Assembly: GCA_041736625.1 (NCBI GenBank)
Contig: JBGSTG010000051.1
Span: 1-64,000, forward strand
Direction of reading: 5' to 3'
DNA length: 64,000 nt
Origin: M3007 sp041736625
GTDB lineage: Bacteria > Bacteroidota > Bacteroidia > Chitinophagales > Saprospiraceae
The notes beneath the pieces are model-generated. The model searched no databases. It was not told the origin of the DNA and saw only the letters and a program-made list of their open reading frames with translations. The position numbers were made by a program, and so were the translations under genes. Shown in pieces: positions 1-8,433 of this stretch (positions within the stretch are counted from its first letter, which is position 1; every line of letters begins with the position of its first letter).

Positions 1-181
1 AAATACCTGAAATGTTTGAGCAGAAATGGCTGGCTGCACAAACAGCTAATCCAGCCTGATCAATGAACTTAAGGCCCCAGACAAACCAACCAAACCTTAT
101 CTCTTTACAGAAAAGTGTGCGGCAAAATTGAGCCACCTCAAAGAAGCAGTTTTTGGATTTGCGGTGAGTGTCTGTTCTTGC
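1..181. other. left-edge stretch, no assignable gene
   Basis: The first 66 bases are open in frame 1 and end in TGA, so they could be the last 21 codons of a gene reading in from outside the window. The fragment is too short to recognise. The rest, up to the stop codon of the leftward caspase gene, shows no feature I can support. Confidence 0.2.
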
Positions 182-3100
182 TTACACTTGCTCGTCCAAT
201 AATTTTTCCCTGAAAACAGCTGTCGCACGCTCTTCCACAAAATAACTCAAATGGTCGGCAGCAATAATCCGCGCCTGTTGCTCCGCTATCATACCCGCAG
301 GGCCTTTCTGGCTGCTCACCTCCACCAACGTGTCGTGTGGCTCGTCGAAAACGAACCAGTCAAGCGCCTTGCGCGTCACAAATCGCTTGAAACGCTTCCA
401 GAACCGGCCCGATTCCTGGTTTTCGAGCTGATCGAGTAAGGCGATGTCGCCGCCGAGCAGGCTATACCGAACACCGTCCGGTTTGCGCAGGGGGTTGTTG
501 AGCGCTTTGAGGAAGTCGGAGCCGGGTTCCTGTTGGTTCATCGTCACAAATAGCGCCTTGCCCAGTCCTTTGGTCAACAGGGACAATGGCAGGATGTACG
601 GCTTCAGCAACGGAATGCCATTGAGCGCGCGCCCCAGCAACCCGAACAGGCGTTTGCGGACGGTGGCCAGGTCGGAACCCAGAGATGGGGAACCCACCAG
701 CATCAGGTGGGCGACAAAAGGGGCGCCGTCCAGTTGCTCTACCATCCAGCGGCACACCAGTCCGCCCATGGACGGGGCAACCATGGTGAGCCGGGCGCCT
801 TTTTCCGGAATGCAGGCGCCTGCGTCTTTTAGTCGGGCCAGGAGATCGGCTGCCGTTTTTTCAATTGGCGTATTCAGGCTTTCGTAGGTGTATAGCAGAA
901 AGGCGTCGAAGTGCGCCGGGGCGCCGATACGCGTCATGGCCTCGATCTTGTCTTCCGTATTGATGATGTTGCCATGCGTGATGAACAGAATGGATCGGGC
1001 TTCGGACACCACCCGGCGAACCTGTTCAGGGTCTGTCACCGGCTCCTCTCCGTGCCGGATCAGGGCAAGCGTATTGGGCAGCTTGCGGTGCTTCATCTTT
1101 TTGAAAAACAACTTCACCGCCGTGATGATGCCCCGCGATTGCATGTCTTCGGTATGGGCGCCCAGGACGCCGGGTGTGGGATCGGGCAGGGAGACAATCT
1201 CCACATCGCCCTCCTCATTGGTGTATCCCATAGGCAGGTACAGCTCCGTTTCCGCGTCGTAACCGAAGGGTATGATGACCTCGTCGGGCCCTGCTTTTTC
1301 GTCAAGCCCAAGTATAAGGGGTTCGGTCAGTTCGCCAAACACGTCTGTAAGTTGGAGAATGGACAGTGCCTCGTCGTGCTGTATCTCCATGGAACGGGTA
1401 AAAACAGCTCCCTCCATTTCTGCGTCACCCCAAAGAGAAGCCGGGGGTAACAGGGACCTTTCCAGGCTTGGGTCTGCGCTGCGGGTACCGGCTCCTGCCA
1501 GGCTGCGCTTCGCCTCGGCGGCGCTGCACAGGGTGACGCTGGCGCTGAATCCGGGCGGCGCCTGCGTGATCCGGAAACCGGCGCCGGATAGCTGATGAAG
1601 ATCCACCGCGGCCGAAGGGCAGCTGATGTGCACGGGAATGGTCATCACGCACCAGTCCGGCTTGACGCTGCCCCTTGTCTGTCCGAATCCCGGCCCGCGG
1701 CTGACGGACTCAAACTCGTCGACCGGCAATGCGGCCTGGGCCAGGTTGTTCAGGTCAAAAAAGTCGGTAGAAATGAACAACTTGAGGTGTTCGGTGATCC
1801 GACGGACGCCCCGGTTCAGGATTTGGGTTTTGATGAGCAGGGGTAAGGCGGTGTAGGTGGCGCCCTCGTTCTGAAAATCGAACGTGTAGGGTTTGCCGGG
1901 CGCTGCCTCTGTTGGGTTCAGGGTCAGGGTTACGCCGTGCTCGTTGTCGAGGAAAAGTCCGCCGACAAACAGCCCGGGCTTGTTGATGCGCACGGTACAG
2001 CGCAATGCGGGTACTTTTTCCGTAATTTCTCCGGCAGGGTTTTCGGAATAGATGTATTGCAGTTCGACGGCATCCCTGGACACCGGCCGGCCGGCGGCCA
2101 TGTTGATGGTGTCCGGAGAAATATCCTCGAGAATCTCCAACTGGATGTCAATGTCTTCCGGTCGCAGCCCGGCAAACAGCGGTTTTTCCATTTCCTGCAC
2201 GAACCGCCACTTGCCCACCTGATCGCAAAAAGTCAGAAATGCGCCGGCGTTTTCCTGACGCATAAACACCGGGTAGTTGCCGTCCTTTTTGAGCAGCATA
2301 TACCGGCCCTGCTCGTCGGTGCGCACCAGGTAATCGGCTTCGTCGGGTGTCGGGGTATGGACATTGCAATACAGCAGTTCGGCTTCGGCTATGCTGCTCA
2401 GCAGGTTTTCGCGGAGCGCGGCGTCGCTGATGTCCACATGAATCCTGATGCTGGGCGCGTTCATTTCCTGCACAACGCCGAGCAGTTTGCCGTTTCGGGC
2501 GTCGGATTTTTCAGCGTCGGTAAAAAAATTGTCGGGCGCGTCCAGCACTGAAAACGTGGCCAGCACCTCCTGCACGCGGACGGTGCGTTCGCCGATGCGC
2601 ACAAACAGCGGGCGCTCGGGTGTTCCCGGCACCACACCTTGCAAGGCGCCGCCTTTGAGCACCCATTGTCTTTTTTCATAAAAAACGGGGAATTCCATCG
2701 GATTGCCGCGGAAGCTGCCGTTGAGGAATCCCGCGTTCAGCTCCGCCGCTGCCCAGGCGTCGGCTTGCGGAATCTGGTCGGACACCCGGTTGCGCACCAT
2801 GGCGCCCGTCCGGCGTGCGATGTCGGCGTAGGTCATGCCGGCGCCACCGTCGTTCAGCACACGCAGGAGGCTGTGGGTGAACACCCCTCTTTGTTCGCCG
2901 TCGATCGCCATTTCCTTGGCCAGTTCTCCGTCGCGTGCTCCTGCCAATTGGATATGTCGGGCTTCGCGGGTGTAAAAGGCGCGGCCTTCCACCAGGTTGA
3001 AAACCCACTCTGAAGGAGGCACACCCTGTACGCCCAACAGTTCGGCAAAGGGTGTTGTCTTGTAGTTGGCCCGTTCGCGGCGCACACGCACGGCTTCGGC

Positions 3101-3631
3101 GGGACCTCGTGTGCCGTTTCCGGAGTGGCAGGAGTCGGAAATCACCAACAGATGGGCGTTGGGCTGGTTGCGATGCACGCGGGCGAGCAGGTAGGCGAGC
3201 TCTTTGTCGAGCAGGTCGCGGGACCCGTTTCGGCTGTCGAGGCACACCAGCGTCTCGTTCATGCCGTCGGCTTTGAGGTGGGCAAACTCCGGCGTGGCGG
3301 GTTCCTGGGAGCCGTGTCCGCTGAAGTAGAACAGGATGAGGTCGCCGGGTTGGACCGCTTCGCCCTGCAAGTGGTCAAAGGCATCAATCAGCCCTTGCCG
3401 GGTGGGCAAGCCCCGCTCCCCTACCCCATCGAGCTCGTCCGCTGCGACGCGCAGGGCTTCGGCTTCGTACGGATGTGGCGCCAGCAGGTAGCGTGGGCGC
3501 CAGTGGAGGTCGTTTTTCCGGCAGTGGTTTTGAAAAAATTCGCCGATGGCGAGCGCGTCGGGCACACAACCGCGAAGCGGGCTTTGGGGGTAGGCGTTGA
3601 TGCCTACCAGGAGGGCGTGCAGGGTTTTCAT
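182..3631 (-). CDS. caspase-like peptidase fused to alpha/beta hydrolase
   Basis: Protein of 1149 residues with two enzymatic ends. Residues about 1-310 are a C14 caspase-like domain: the catalytic His is H106 in FSGHGSQ and the Cys is C168 in SDSCHSG. The middle (about 320-840) is unrecognised and predicted mostly beta. The C-terminal ~300 residues look like a lipase/PGAP1-type alpha/beta hydrolase: nucleophile elbow APSMGG (S954), a plausible acid D1100 in EPHDT and H1127 in ADHLSYF, so both triads look complete. No signal peptide is visible, so it is probably cytoplasmic. It is divergent from the CHAT gene across 168 bp that carries a promoter for each direction. Caspase-like enzymes in bacteria are commonly effectors of regulated cell death or conflict systems. 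The lipase half could attack membranes, but that is inference. The substrate is unknown. Confidence 0.85.
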   Translation of the reverse strand: MKTLHALLVGINAYPQSPLRGCVPDALAIGEFFQNHCRKNDLHWRPRYLLAPHPYEAEALRVAADELDGVGERGLPTRQGLIDAFDHLQGEAVQPGDLILFYFSGHGSQEPATPEFAHLKADGMNETLVCLDSRNGSRDLLDKELAYLLARVHRNQPNAHLLVISDSCHSGNGTRGPAEAVRVRRERANYKTTPFAELLGVQGVPPSEWVFNLVEGRAFYTREARHIQLAGARDGELAKEMAIDGEQRGVFTHSLLRVLNDGGAGMTYADIARRTGAMVRNRVSDQIPQADAWAAAELNAGFLNGSFRGNPMEFPVFYEKRQWVLKGGALQGVVPGTPERPLFVRIGERTVRVQEVLATFSVLDAPDNFFTDAEKSDARNGKLLGVVQEMNAPSIRIHVDISDAALRENLLSSIAEAELLYCNVHTPTPDEADYLVRTDEQGRYMLLKKDGNYPVFMRQENAGAFLTFCDQVGKWRFVQEMEKPLFAGLRPEDIDIQLEILEDISPDTINMAAGRPVSRDAVELQYIYSENPAGEITEKVPALRCTVRINKPGLFVGGLFLDNEHGVTLTLNPTEAAPGKPYTFDFQNEGATYTALPLLIKTQILNRGVRRITEHLKLFISTDFFDLNNLAQAALPVDEFESVSRGPGFGQTRGSVKPDWCVMTIPVHISCPSAAVDLHQLSGAGFRITQAPPGFSASVTLCSAAEAKRSLAGAGTRSADPSLERSLLPPASLWGDAEMEGAVFTRSMEIQHDEALSILQLTDVFGELTEPLILGLDEKAGPDEVIIPFGYDAETELYLPMGYTNEEGDVEIVSLPDPTPGVLGAHTEDMQSRGIITAVKLFFKKMKHRKLPNTLALIRHGEEPVTDPEQVRRVVSEARSILFITHGNIINTEDKIEAMTRIGAPAHFDAFLLYTYESLNTPIEKTAADLLARLKDAGACIPEKGARLTMVAPSMGGLVCRWMVEQLDGAPFVAHLMLVGSPSLGSDLATVRKRLFGLLGRALNGIPLLKPYILPLSLLTKGLGKALFVTMNQQEPGSDFLKALNNPLRKPDGVRYSLLGGDIALLDQLENQESGRFWKRFKRFVTRKALDWFVFDEPHDTLVEVSSQKGPAGMIAEQQARIIAADHLSYFVEERATAVFREKLLDEQV

Positions 3632-3672
3632 TGGTTGATGGGTTAAGTGCGTATCATGTTAAAGTAGTGTGG

Positions 3673-3680
3673 CAAATGTA
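3673..3680 (-). promoter_or_regulatory. Bacteroidota -7 element for the caspase-hydrolase gene
   Basis: Reads TACATTTG on the minus strand, matching TAnnTTTG. A TTG lies 21 bp upstream at the expected -33 position. It sits about 40 bases before the start codon. Confidence 0.55.
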
Positions 3681-3749
3681 GTTTTAATTCCTTGACGTTT
3701 ACAACCTCAGAGATATAAATATTTTATACCGTTTTTCCTTTCCTGACAT

Positions 3750-3757
3750 TATCTTTG
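3750..3757 (+). promoter_or_regulatory. Bacteroidota -7 element for the CHAT-STAND pair
   Basis: Reads TATCTTTG, matching TAnnTTTG, 43 bases before the TTG start of the CHAT gene. Together with the minus-strand element it makes a back-to-back promoter region shared by the two protease genes. Confidence 0.55.
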
Positions 3758-3799
3758 TTCGATTGTATTCATTGAACCACCAAACGCTAAGAATAACTT

Positions 3800-5518
3800 T
3801 TGAATACCCTTTACCTCACTTTTGCCAACCAATCTGTCGATCCGCTGCCGACCTTACAGGAGGAAGAAGACCTTGTTAAGCGGCTTTTGTCGCCAAGGGA
3901 AAAAGAAGGGCACATACTGCTGCATACCGATTCTTTTATTTCGGTGGACAAGATTGCTTCCTCGCTGACTTTGTACAGAGATCAACTGGTGTTGTTTTTA
4001 TACAGCGGACATGCCACGCGCAACGCGCTTATTTTGCGCGAAGGCATTGCAGACAGCAGCGGTATTGCGCATATGCTGGGGCAATGCCCCAACCTCAAAC
4101 TGGTTTTCCTGAATGGATGCTCCACAAGCGGTCAGGCGCAGAAGTTATTGGAAAATGGGGTGCCCCTGGTGCTGGGTACCAGTGCACCGGTCAATGACCG
4201 ATCGGCCACCCGGTTTTCCGTCCGCTTCTTTGAAGCACTACAACAACAGTTCAGCATCCGCGAGGCTTTTGAGTTGGCCAAAGGAGCCCTGGTCGCTACA
4301 ACACCGGATATTTCCATTGAATTGCATCGCGGTATCGGCTTTGGAAAGGCAGAACAAGCTGAATGGGGGCTGTATGTGCATCCCGAAAAAGAACACTTGC
4401 TCGATTGGAAATTGCCGGCCAGGAAGCCTCAGGCACATACCCAGTCCGATTGGGTACCCAATCAGTTGCTCATCGAAAGGTTGATGGATGGCCTGAGGGA
4501 CTACAATGCAGAAGTACTGCTGTACGCTGAACAAGAGCGCATGGGCAAAAAAGTATCTTTGTCCAAAAAAAGACTTGCTATCCTCAACGCCCTTCCGGCG
4601 CCATTAGCCGAGCCACTTCGTAAACTCATGGTGCCTGTCGATGAAGAGAATGAGGGGTACGATAAAATCAGCCTGGCGCGGCTGAGGCAACTTGGACTTG
4701 CCTATTACACGGCCATGGAATTGCTGGCATTTACCATGCTCGCCCAATTATGGGAATCGTATTACGACCTTGGCAACCTGAAACTCACCATTGAACAACG
4801 CGAGCGCATTTACCGGTTTCTCCAATTGCCCAGGGAAGAGCGCCTGGCAATTGACCTGATCCCGCTGATCCGCACCGTCCGGGAAATTTTCGACGCCCAC
4901 CAGATTCGTTATTTCGTGCAGGAACTTCGGGAATTGCGCGCCCAGTTGCTCAACGACACGGAACTGTCCAATGCCATTGCCTTTCTGCAGAGCATGGTGA
5001 AGCAGACGCAAAACCAACAAACAGAGCCCGAGGACATAGCCTACCTATGCGAACGGGCAGAGGCAAGCCTGGCATCCTTGTTTCTGGGCATCGGATTTAT
5101 GGCGCGCTACCGCCTGGCAACCATTCAGGGTATCGATGTGGAAAAATACCGCCATCAGCAAAATCCGCAATACCGGCACGAAACCGTCATGCTACACGAC
5201 TTGCTCGGCGGCTTCGATCATTCGAGCGTGCGGCTGGAAAAGTCAATGGATAATCGTTCTATCTTGCTCATCAATGAAGAAAATTGGGCATATCTGAATC
5301 TTTCTCCGTTTGTGATTGACGAAAATGCATTTCGTGACCGCGCCGAGATTTGCAAACTCTATTTCTACTCCCACTACCTGCCCTCTTCTAAATGTTATTT
5401 CTTTAAATACGTCAACAAGCCCGACGATCCGCTGTTGGAAGTCGACAAAACCAGGCATCCGCTGGTTTATGATCAACTGGAAGCTTTTTTCGAACAGGTC
5501 TTGCAGCAGCCCCTCTGA
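3800..5518 (+). CDS. CHAT-domain (caspase-like) protease
   Basis: Protein of 572 residues. The first ~190 residues form a CHAT domain, the clan CD protease family related to caspases and separase. The predicted catalytic His is H71 in LYSGHA and the Cys is C107 in LNGCSTSGQ. The remainder is alpha-helical and unrecognised, with no signal peptide or TM segment, so it should be cytoplasmic. The start is TTG at 3800: no in-frame ATG lies near, and the promoter element at 3750-3757 gives a leader of normal length. It ends 3 bases before the STAND NTPase gene, so the two are almost certainly co-transcribed and probably partners, with the NTPase controlling the protease. CHAT plus STAND pairs are known conflict and cell-death modules. 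The target protein is unknown. Confidence 0.8.
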   Translation: MNTLYLTFANQSVDPLPTLQEEEDLVKRLLSPREKEGHILLHTDSFISVDKIASSLTLYRDQLVLFLYSGHATRNALILREGIADSSGIAHMLGQCPNLKLVFLNGCSTSGQAQKLLENGVPLVLGTSAPVNDRSATRFSVRFFEALQQQFSIREAFELAKGALVATTPDISIELHRGIGFGKAEQAEWGLYVHPEKEHLLDWKLPARKPQAHTQSDWVPNQLLIERLMDGLRDYNAEVLLYAEQERMGKKVSLSKKRLAILNALPAPLAEPLRKLMVPVDEENEGYDKISLARLRQLGLAYYTAMELLAFTMLAQLWESYYDLGNLKLTIEQRERIYRFLQLPREERLAIDLIPLIRTVREIFDAHQIRYFVQELRELRAQLLNDTELSNAIAFLQSMVKQTQNQQTEPEDIAYLCERAEASLASLFLGIGFMARYRLATIQGIDVEKYRHQQNPQYRHETVMLHDLLGGFDHSSVRLEKSMDNRSILLINEENWAYLNLSPFVIDENAFRDRAEICKLYFYSHYLPSSKCYFFKYVNKPDDPLLEVDKTRHPLVYDQLEAFFEQVLQQPL

Positions 5519-5521
5519 AAC

Positions 5522-7447
5522 ATGCGAAGCCCGTTCAAATTCCTCGATGCATTCAACCTGGCAGACAAGGACAGCTTCTTCGGCAGGGAGGAGGAAGTCG
5601 CCGCCTTGCACGACATGGTGCTGCAAAACAGGCTTATCCTGGTGTATGGACCTTCCGGGACAGGCAAAACCAGTCTGGTTCAATGTGGCCTCGCCGCCCG
5701 GTTCGATGTAACAGACTGGTATCCGGTTTATTTGCGCCCACATGACATTGGCGATGCGCTTCGGGAACGACTTAAAATGCCAAACGCCGAAGCTGCGGGA
5801 TTGACCATTCCCGAAATAGTCGACGAGTTGTACGTCAATAACCTGCGGCCGGTGTACCTGATATTCGACCAGCTGGAGGAACTGTTTGTTTTGGGCAGCC
5901 GGGAGGAGCAGGAAGACTTCGCCCGAACGGTACTGACCGTTCTTCAGTTGAGCATTCCTTGCCGGGTACTCCTGATCATCCGGGAGGAATACCTTGCCCA
6001 TTTATATCCGCTGGAGAAGACAATTCCCAAGCTTTTTGACCGCCGGCTGCGTGTGGAAACGATGAGCAGAAGTCGCATTGAAGGGGTAATCAGGCGTTCT
6101 TTTGACACATTTCACATCCGGATTCCGGAACCGACAGCTGCCTATATTGAAAAAATGGTAGACGACCTGGGTTCCGGCCGGTCGGGTATCCAACTGCCTT
6201 ATTTGCAGGTTTATCTTGATCGCCTGTACAAATCTGCGGCCAACAGGCAATGGCCTGCCGAGGCGGACAAATCCAGTTCGTGGCCCGATATCATTTTGAC
6301 AAGCGACGACTTGCACGATTTGGGAAAACTGGACGACGTGCTGGAAGCTTATCTGGAGGAGCAAAAAGTGGACATCCAGCAGGAGGTGGCTACCCAATTC
6401 AAAGATGCACATCCAACGCTTACGACCCAGGTGCTCGATCTGCTTGTTTCCGAAGAAGGCACCAAACGACCAGTTCCTTGCGAAAAGTTGCCCTCGGGGG
6501 CCAAAAATTGGAGCAAATGGGTTAATGCACTGCCGCATATACCAACCGACCATCTGGCTGCCTGTGTAGACCTCCTTGAAAAAAGGCGATTGGTGCGTTT
6601 TAACGATACGCATATTGAACTGGCCCACGATGCGCTTGCCGCCATCATCGACCGGAAACGCACCCACCAGCAACGGCGGCTGCATGAGGTGCAGCAATTG
6701 CTTCAGGCCCAGTTCAAAAGTTTCGGAGACACTGGCGAATTTCTTTCGCGCAGGCAACTTTTGGTGATGGAAGGTTACCTGCCCCTACTGGAGGAGCGCC
6801 TTCCGCCTGAAATCATCCAGTTTGTGGTAAACAGCCAACAGGATGTGCTGAAAAAGGAAGAGGAACGCCTTGGGGAAGAGAGGCAAAAGCGCCGCCGGGC
6901 CGTCAGGCTGGCTGTTGCAGGTTTCGCGTTGTCCCTGATCGCCTTTACAGCGCTGGGTATAGCGCTTTTTCAGTTCAATAGGGCGCAAAAAGCACAGATA
7001 GCGCGGGTATTAAAAGCGGCGGAGGCCCGCAAACTGGAAGGAGAGTACCGTGAGGCAATCTCCTTGTTGGATGTTATCGTCCAGGGTGATTACGGGCGCG
7101 TCAGCCGGTCCGAACAGGCGCACATTGATTCGTTGCACCGCAACTGGTCGAACGTTTCGCACCTGTCGGCAAAAGGCGACAGTCTTTACCAACTGACAGA
7201 ATATCGATTGGCGTTGGACCTGTACAACCAGGCCAACGAGCTGGATCCCGACAACCGCCTTCGGGAAAAGGCAGCGCACACGCTCGTTGAATTGGAACAG
7301 ACTTTCCAGCGGTCGCTGCTCCAGGGCGAAGCCCTTTGCAATGCGAAAAAATATGACCAGGCGCTTGCGGCCTTCGACAGGGCTCTAAACCTGAAGCCGG
7401 GAAATGAGTTGGCACTATTCAAAAAACAGCAATGTCGGTTACGCTAG
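5522..7447 (+). CDS. membrane-anchored STAND NTPase with TPR repeats
   Basis: Protein of 641 residues. It has a STAND (nSTAND1-like) P-loop NTPase domain with Walker A GPSGTGKT (residues 43-50), Walker B LIFDQLEE (D116) and a conserved RE pair in LLIIREEYL. Winged-helix-like sequence follows to about residue 400. One hydrophobic segment lies at about 460-483, preceded by a very basic stretch (RQKRRR). TPR-like helices fill about 520-641. The positive-inside rule puts the NTPase in the cytoplasm and the TPRs in the periplasm, unusual for STAND sensors and inferred from sequence only. STAND proteins are signal-dependent ATP switches that oligomerise when the sensor is engaged. The gene starts 3 bases after the CHAT gene. 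The final TPR is short, and the sequence ends before an AT-rich gap with a new promoter. Confidence 0.82.
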   Translation: MRSPFKFLDAFNLADKDSFFGREEEVAALHDMVLQNRLILVYGPSGTGKTSLVQCGLAARFDVTDWYPVYLRPHDIGDALRERLKMPNAEAAGLTIPEIVDELYVNNLRPVYLIFDQLEELFVLGSREEQEDFARTVLTVLQLSIPCRVLLIIREEYLAHLYPLEKTIPKLFDRRLRVETMSRSRIEGVIRRSFDTFHIRIPEPTAAYIEKMVDDLGSGRSGIQLPYLQVYLDRLYKSAANRQWPAEADKSSSWPDIILTSDDLHDLGKLDDVLEAYLEEQKVDIQQEVATQFKDAHPTLTTQVLDLLVSEEGTKRPVPCEKLPSGAKNWSKWVNALPHIPTDHLAACVDLLEKRRLVRFNDTHIELAHDALAAIIDRKRTHQQRRLHEVQQLLQAQFKSFGDTGEFLSRRQLLVMEGYLPLLEERLPPEIIQFVVNSQQDVLKKEEERLGEERQKRRRAVRLAVAGFALSLIAFTALGIALFQFNRAQKAQIARVLKAAEARKLEGEYREAISLLDVIVQGDYGRVSRSEQAHIDSLHRNWSNVSHLSAKGDSLYQLTEYRLALDLYNQANELDPDNRLREKAAHTLVELEQTFQRSLLQGEALCNAKKYDQALAAFDRALNLKPGNELALFKKQQCRLR

Positions 7448-7489
7448 ATATGAAAATAATGCATATAATTTAAATATATATAATTTTAT

Positions 7490-7520
7490 TTTGCAAGAAT
7501 TAATTAATTTCTTAACTTTG
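7490..7520 (+). promoter_or_regulatory. strong Bacteroidota promoter for the envelope operon
   Basis: TTTG at 7490-7493 and TAACTTTG at 7513-7520 with 19 bases between them match the -33/-7 consensus well. They lie in the AT-rich 96-bp gap after the STAND gene, 23 bases before the ATG at 7544, so genes 7544-18490 can be expressed separately from CHAT-STAND. Confidence 0.65.
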
Positions 7521-7543
7521 CTTTGTTGTCCAAATGACCAATC

Positions 7544-8422
7544 ATGTATTCCCCCTTTGCTCATCGGTTTATCTTGTTGTTTCTGCTATTTGGCCATACA
7601 ATGGTATGTAAAGGCCAAACCTTGTTTGCCCTGCAAACACTGGACGATACAGCAACCTTCCGGGTTTTACCGCAAATGCAGCGCTTGAATCTCCAGTGGA
7701 GTACAGCGCCCGTTTCCTGGAAAAAGAAAAATAATTTTCCCAGTATTGAATCCGTCGCACTGGAGGACGGCGACCTCTTTGTACGGTACAAAGCGCCAAA
7801 ACGCAAGCCTAGCATCCAATATACGTTCGATGCGACGATCGTATCCAGCAATGGCGGGCACTTACGCCCCCGGCCGCAGTCAGTCCACGACAAGGAAGAG
7901 GCTTCCTCCAAAAATTCACGCATGTGGGTGTGGGAGGACGTGACGCCCGAGCTGCTGGAAGTTGGCGCCGTTTACCAACTTACGGTGCGGCGTTCGTTGA
8001 TGGGCGCCGTCAATTGCGACGATGTGCGTCCGGCGTTTACACTAAACAAGCAGCTTGTTCATTACGCAGCAGGGGTCGTCGGCCTGGGTCTGGTGGGCCT
8101 TGGACAGGCGTATAACACGCAAAAGAAAAACGAATACAACACTTATCAAAACCTCTGGAGAGAAGGCAGTTCTGGGGTACTGGCACAACCCTACTATGCG
8201 AACGCACAGGACAAGGACGAACTGGCCCGAATTTGTACATACACCGGCCTGGCCATTTTGGGCATTGACGCCGTTTGGTATGGGCTTCGGTGGATGAAAA
8301 TCAAAAACAGGCAGAAAATATACGATGAGTTTTGCAATGGACTTTCTTTGAAAGCATCGCCCTGGATCCAGTCTGACGGTGATCGAATGGCAGGTGGACT
8401 TCACTTTGGTTTAACTTTTTAA
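7544..8422 (+). CDS. exported two-TM protein, unknown function
   Basis: Protein of 292 residues that I do not recognise. It begins with a signal-peptide-like segment (residues 1-25, hydrophobic core LLFLLF). A beta-rich region follows to about 165, then two hydrophobic helices at about 174-191 (glycine-rich) and 230-249. The C-terminus, an alternating strand ending in Phe, resembles an outer-membrane strand. The ATG at 7544 sits just downstream of a consensus promoter. The gene starts 97 bases after the STAND gene and ends 11 bases before the WD40 gene, so it heads a four-gene operon. A membrane link between the periplasmic TPRs of the STAND protein and the exported WD40 protein is possible but is only inference. 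Confidence 0.7.
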   Translation: MYSPFAHRFILLFLLFGHTMVCKGQTLFALQTLDDTATFRVLPQMQRLNLQWSTAPVSWKKKNNFPSIESVALEDGDLFVRYKAPKRKPSIQYTFDATIVSSNGGHLRPRPQSVHDKEEASSKNSRMWVWEDVTPELLEVGAVYQLTVRRSLMGAVNCDDVRPAFTLNKQLVHYAAGVVGLGLVGLGQAYNTQKKNEYNTYQNLWREGSSGVLAQPYYANAQDKDELARICTYTGLAILGIDAVWYGLRWMKIKNRQKIYDEFCNGLSLKASPWIQSDGDRMAGGLHFGLTF

Positions 8423-8433
8423 CCATCCCGATC

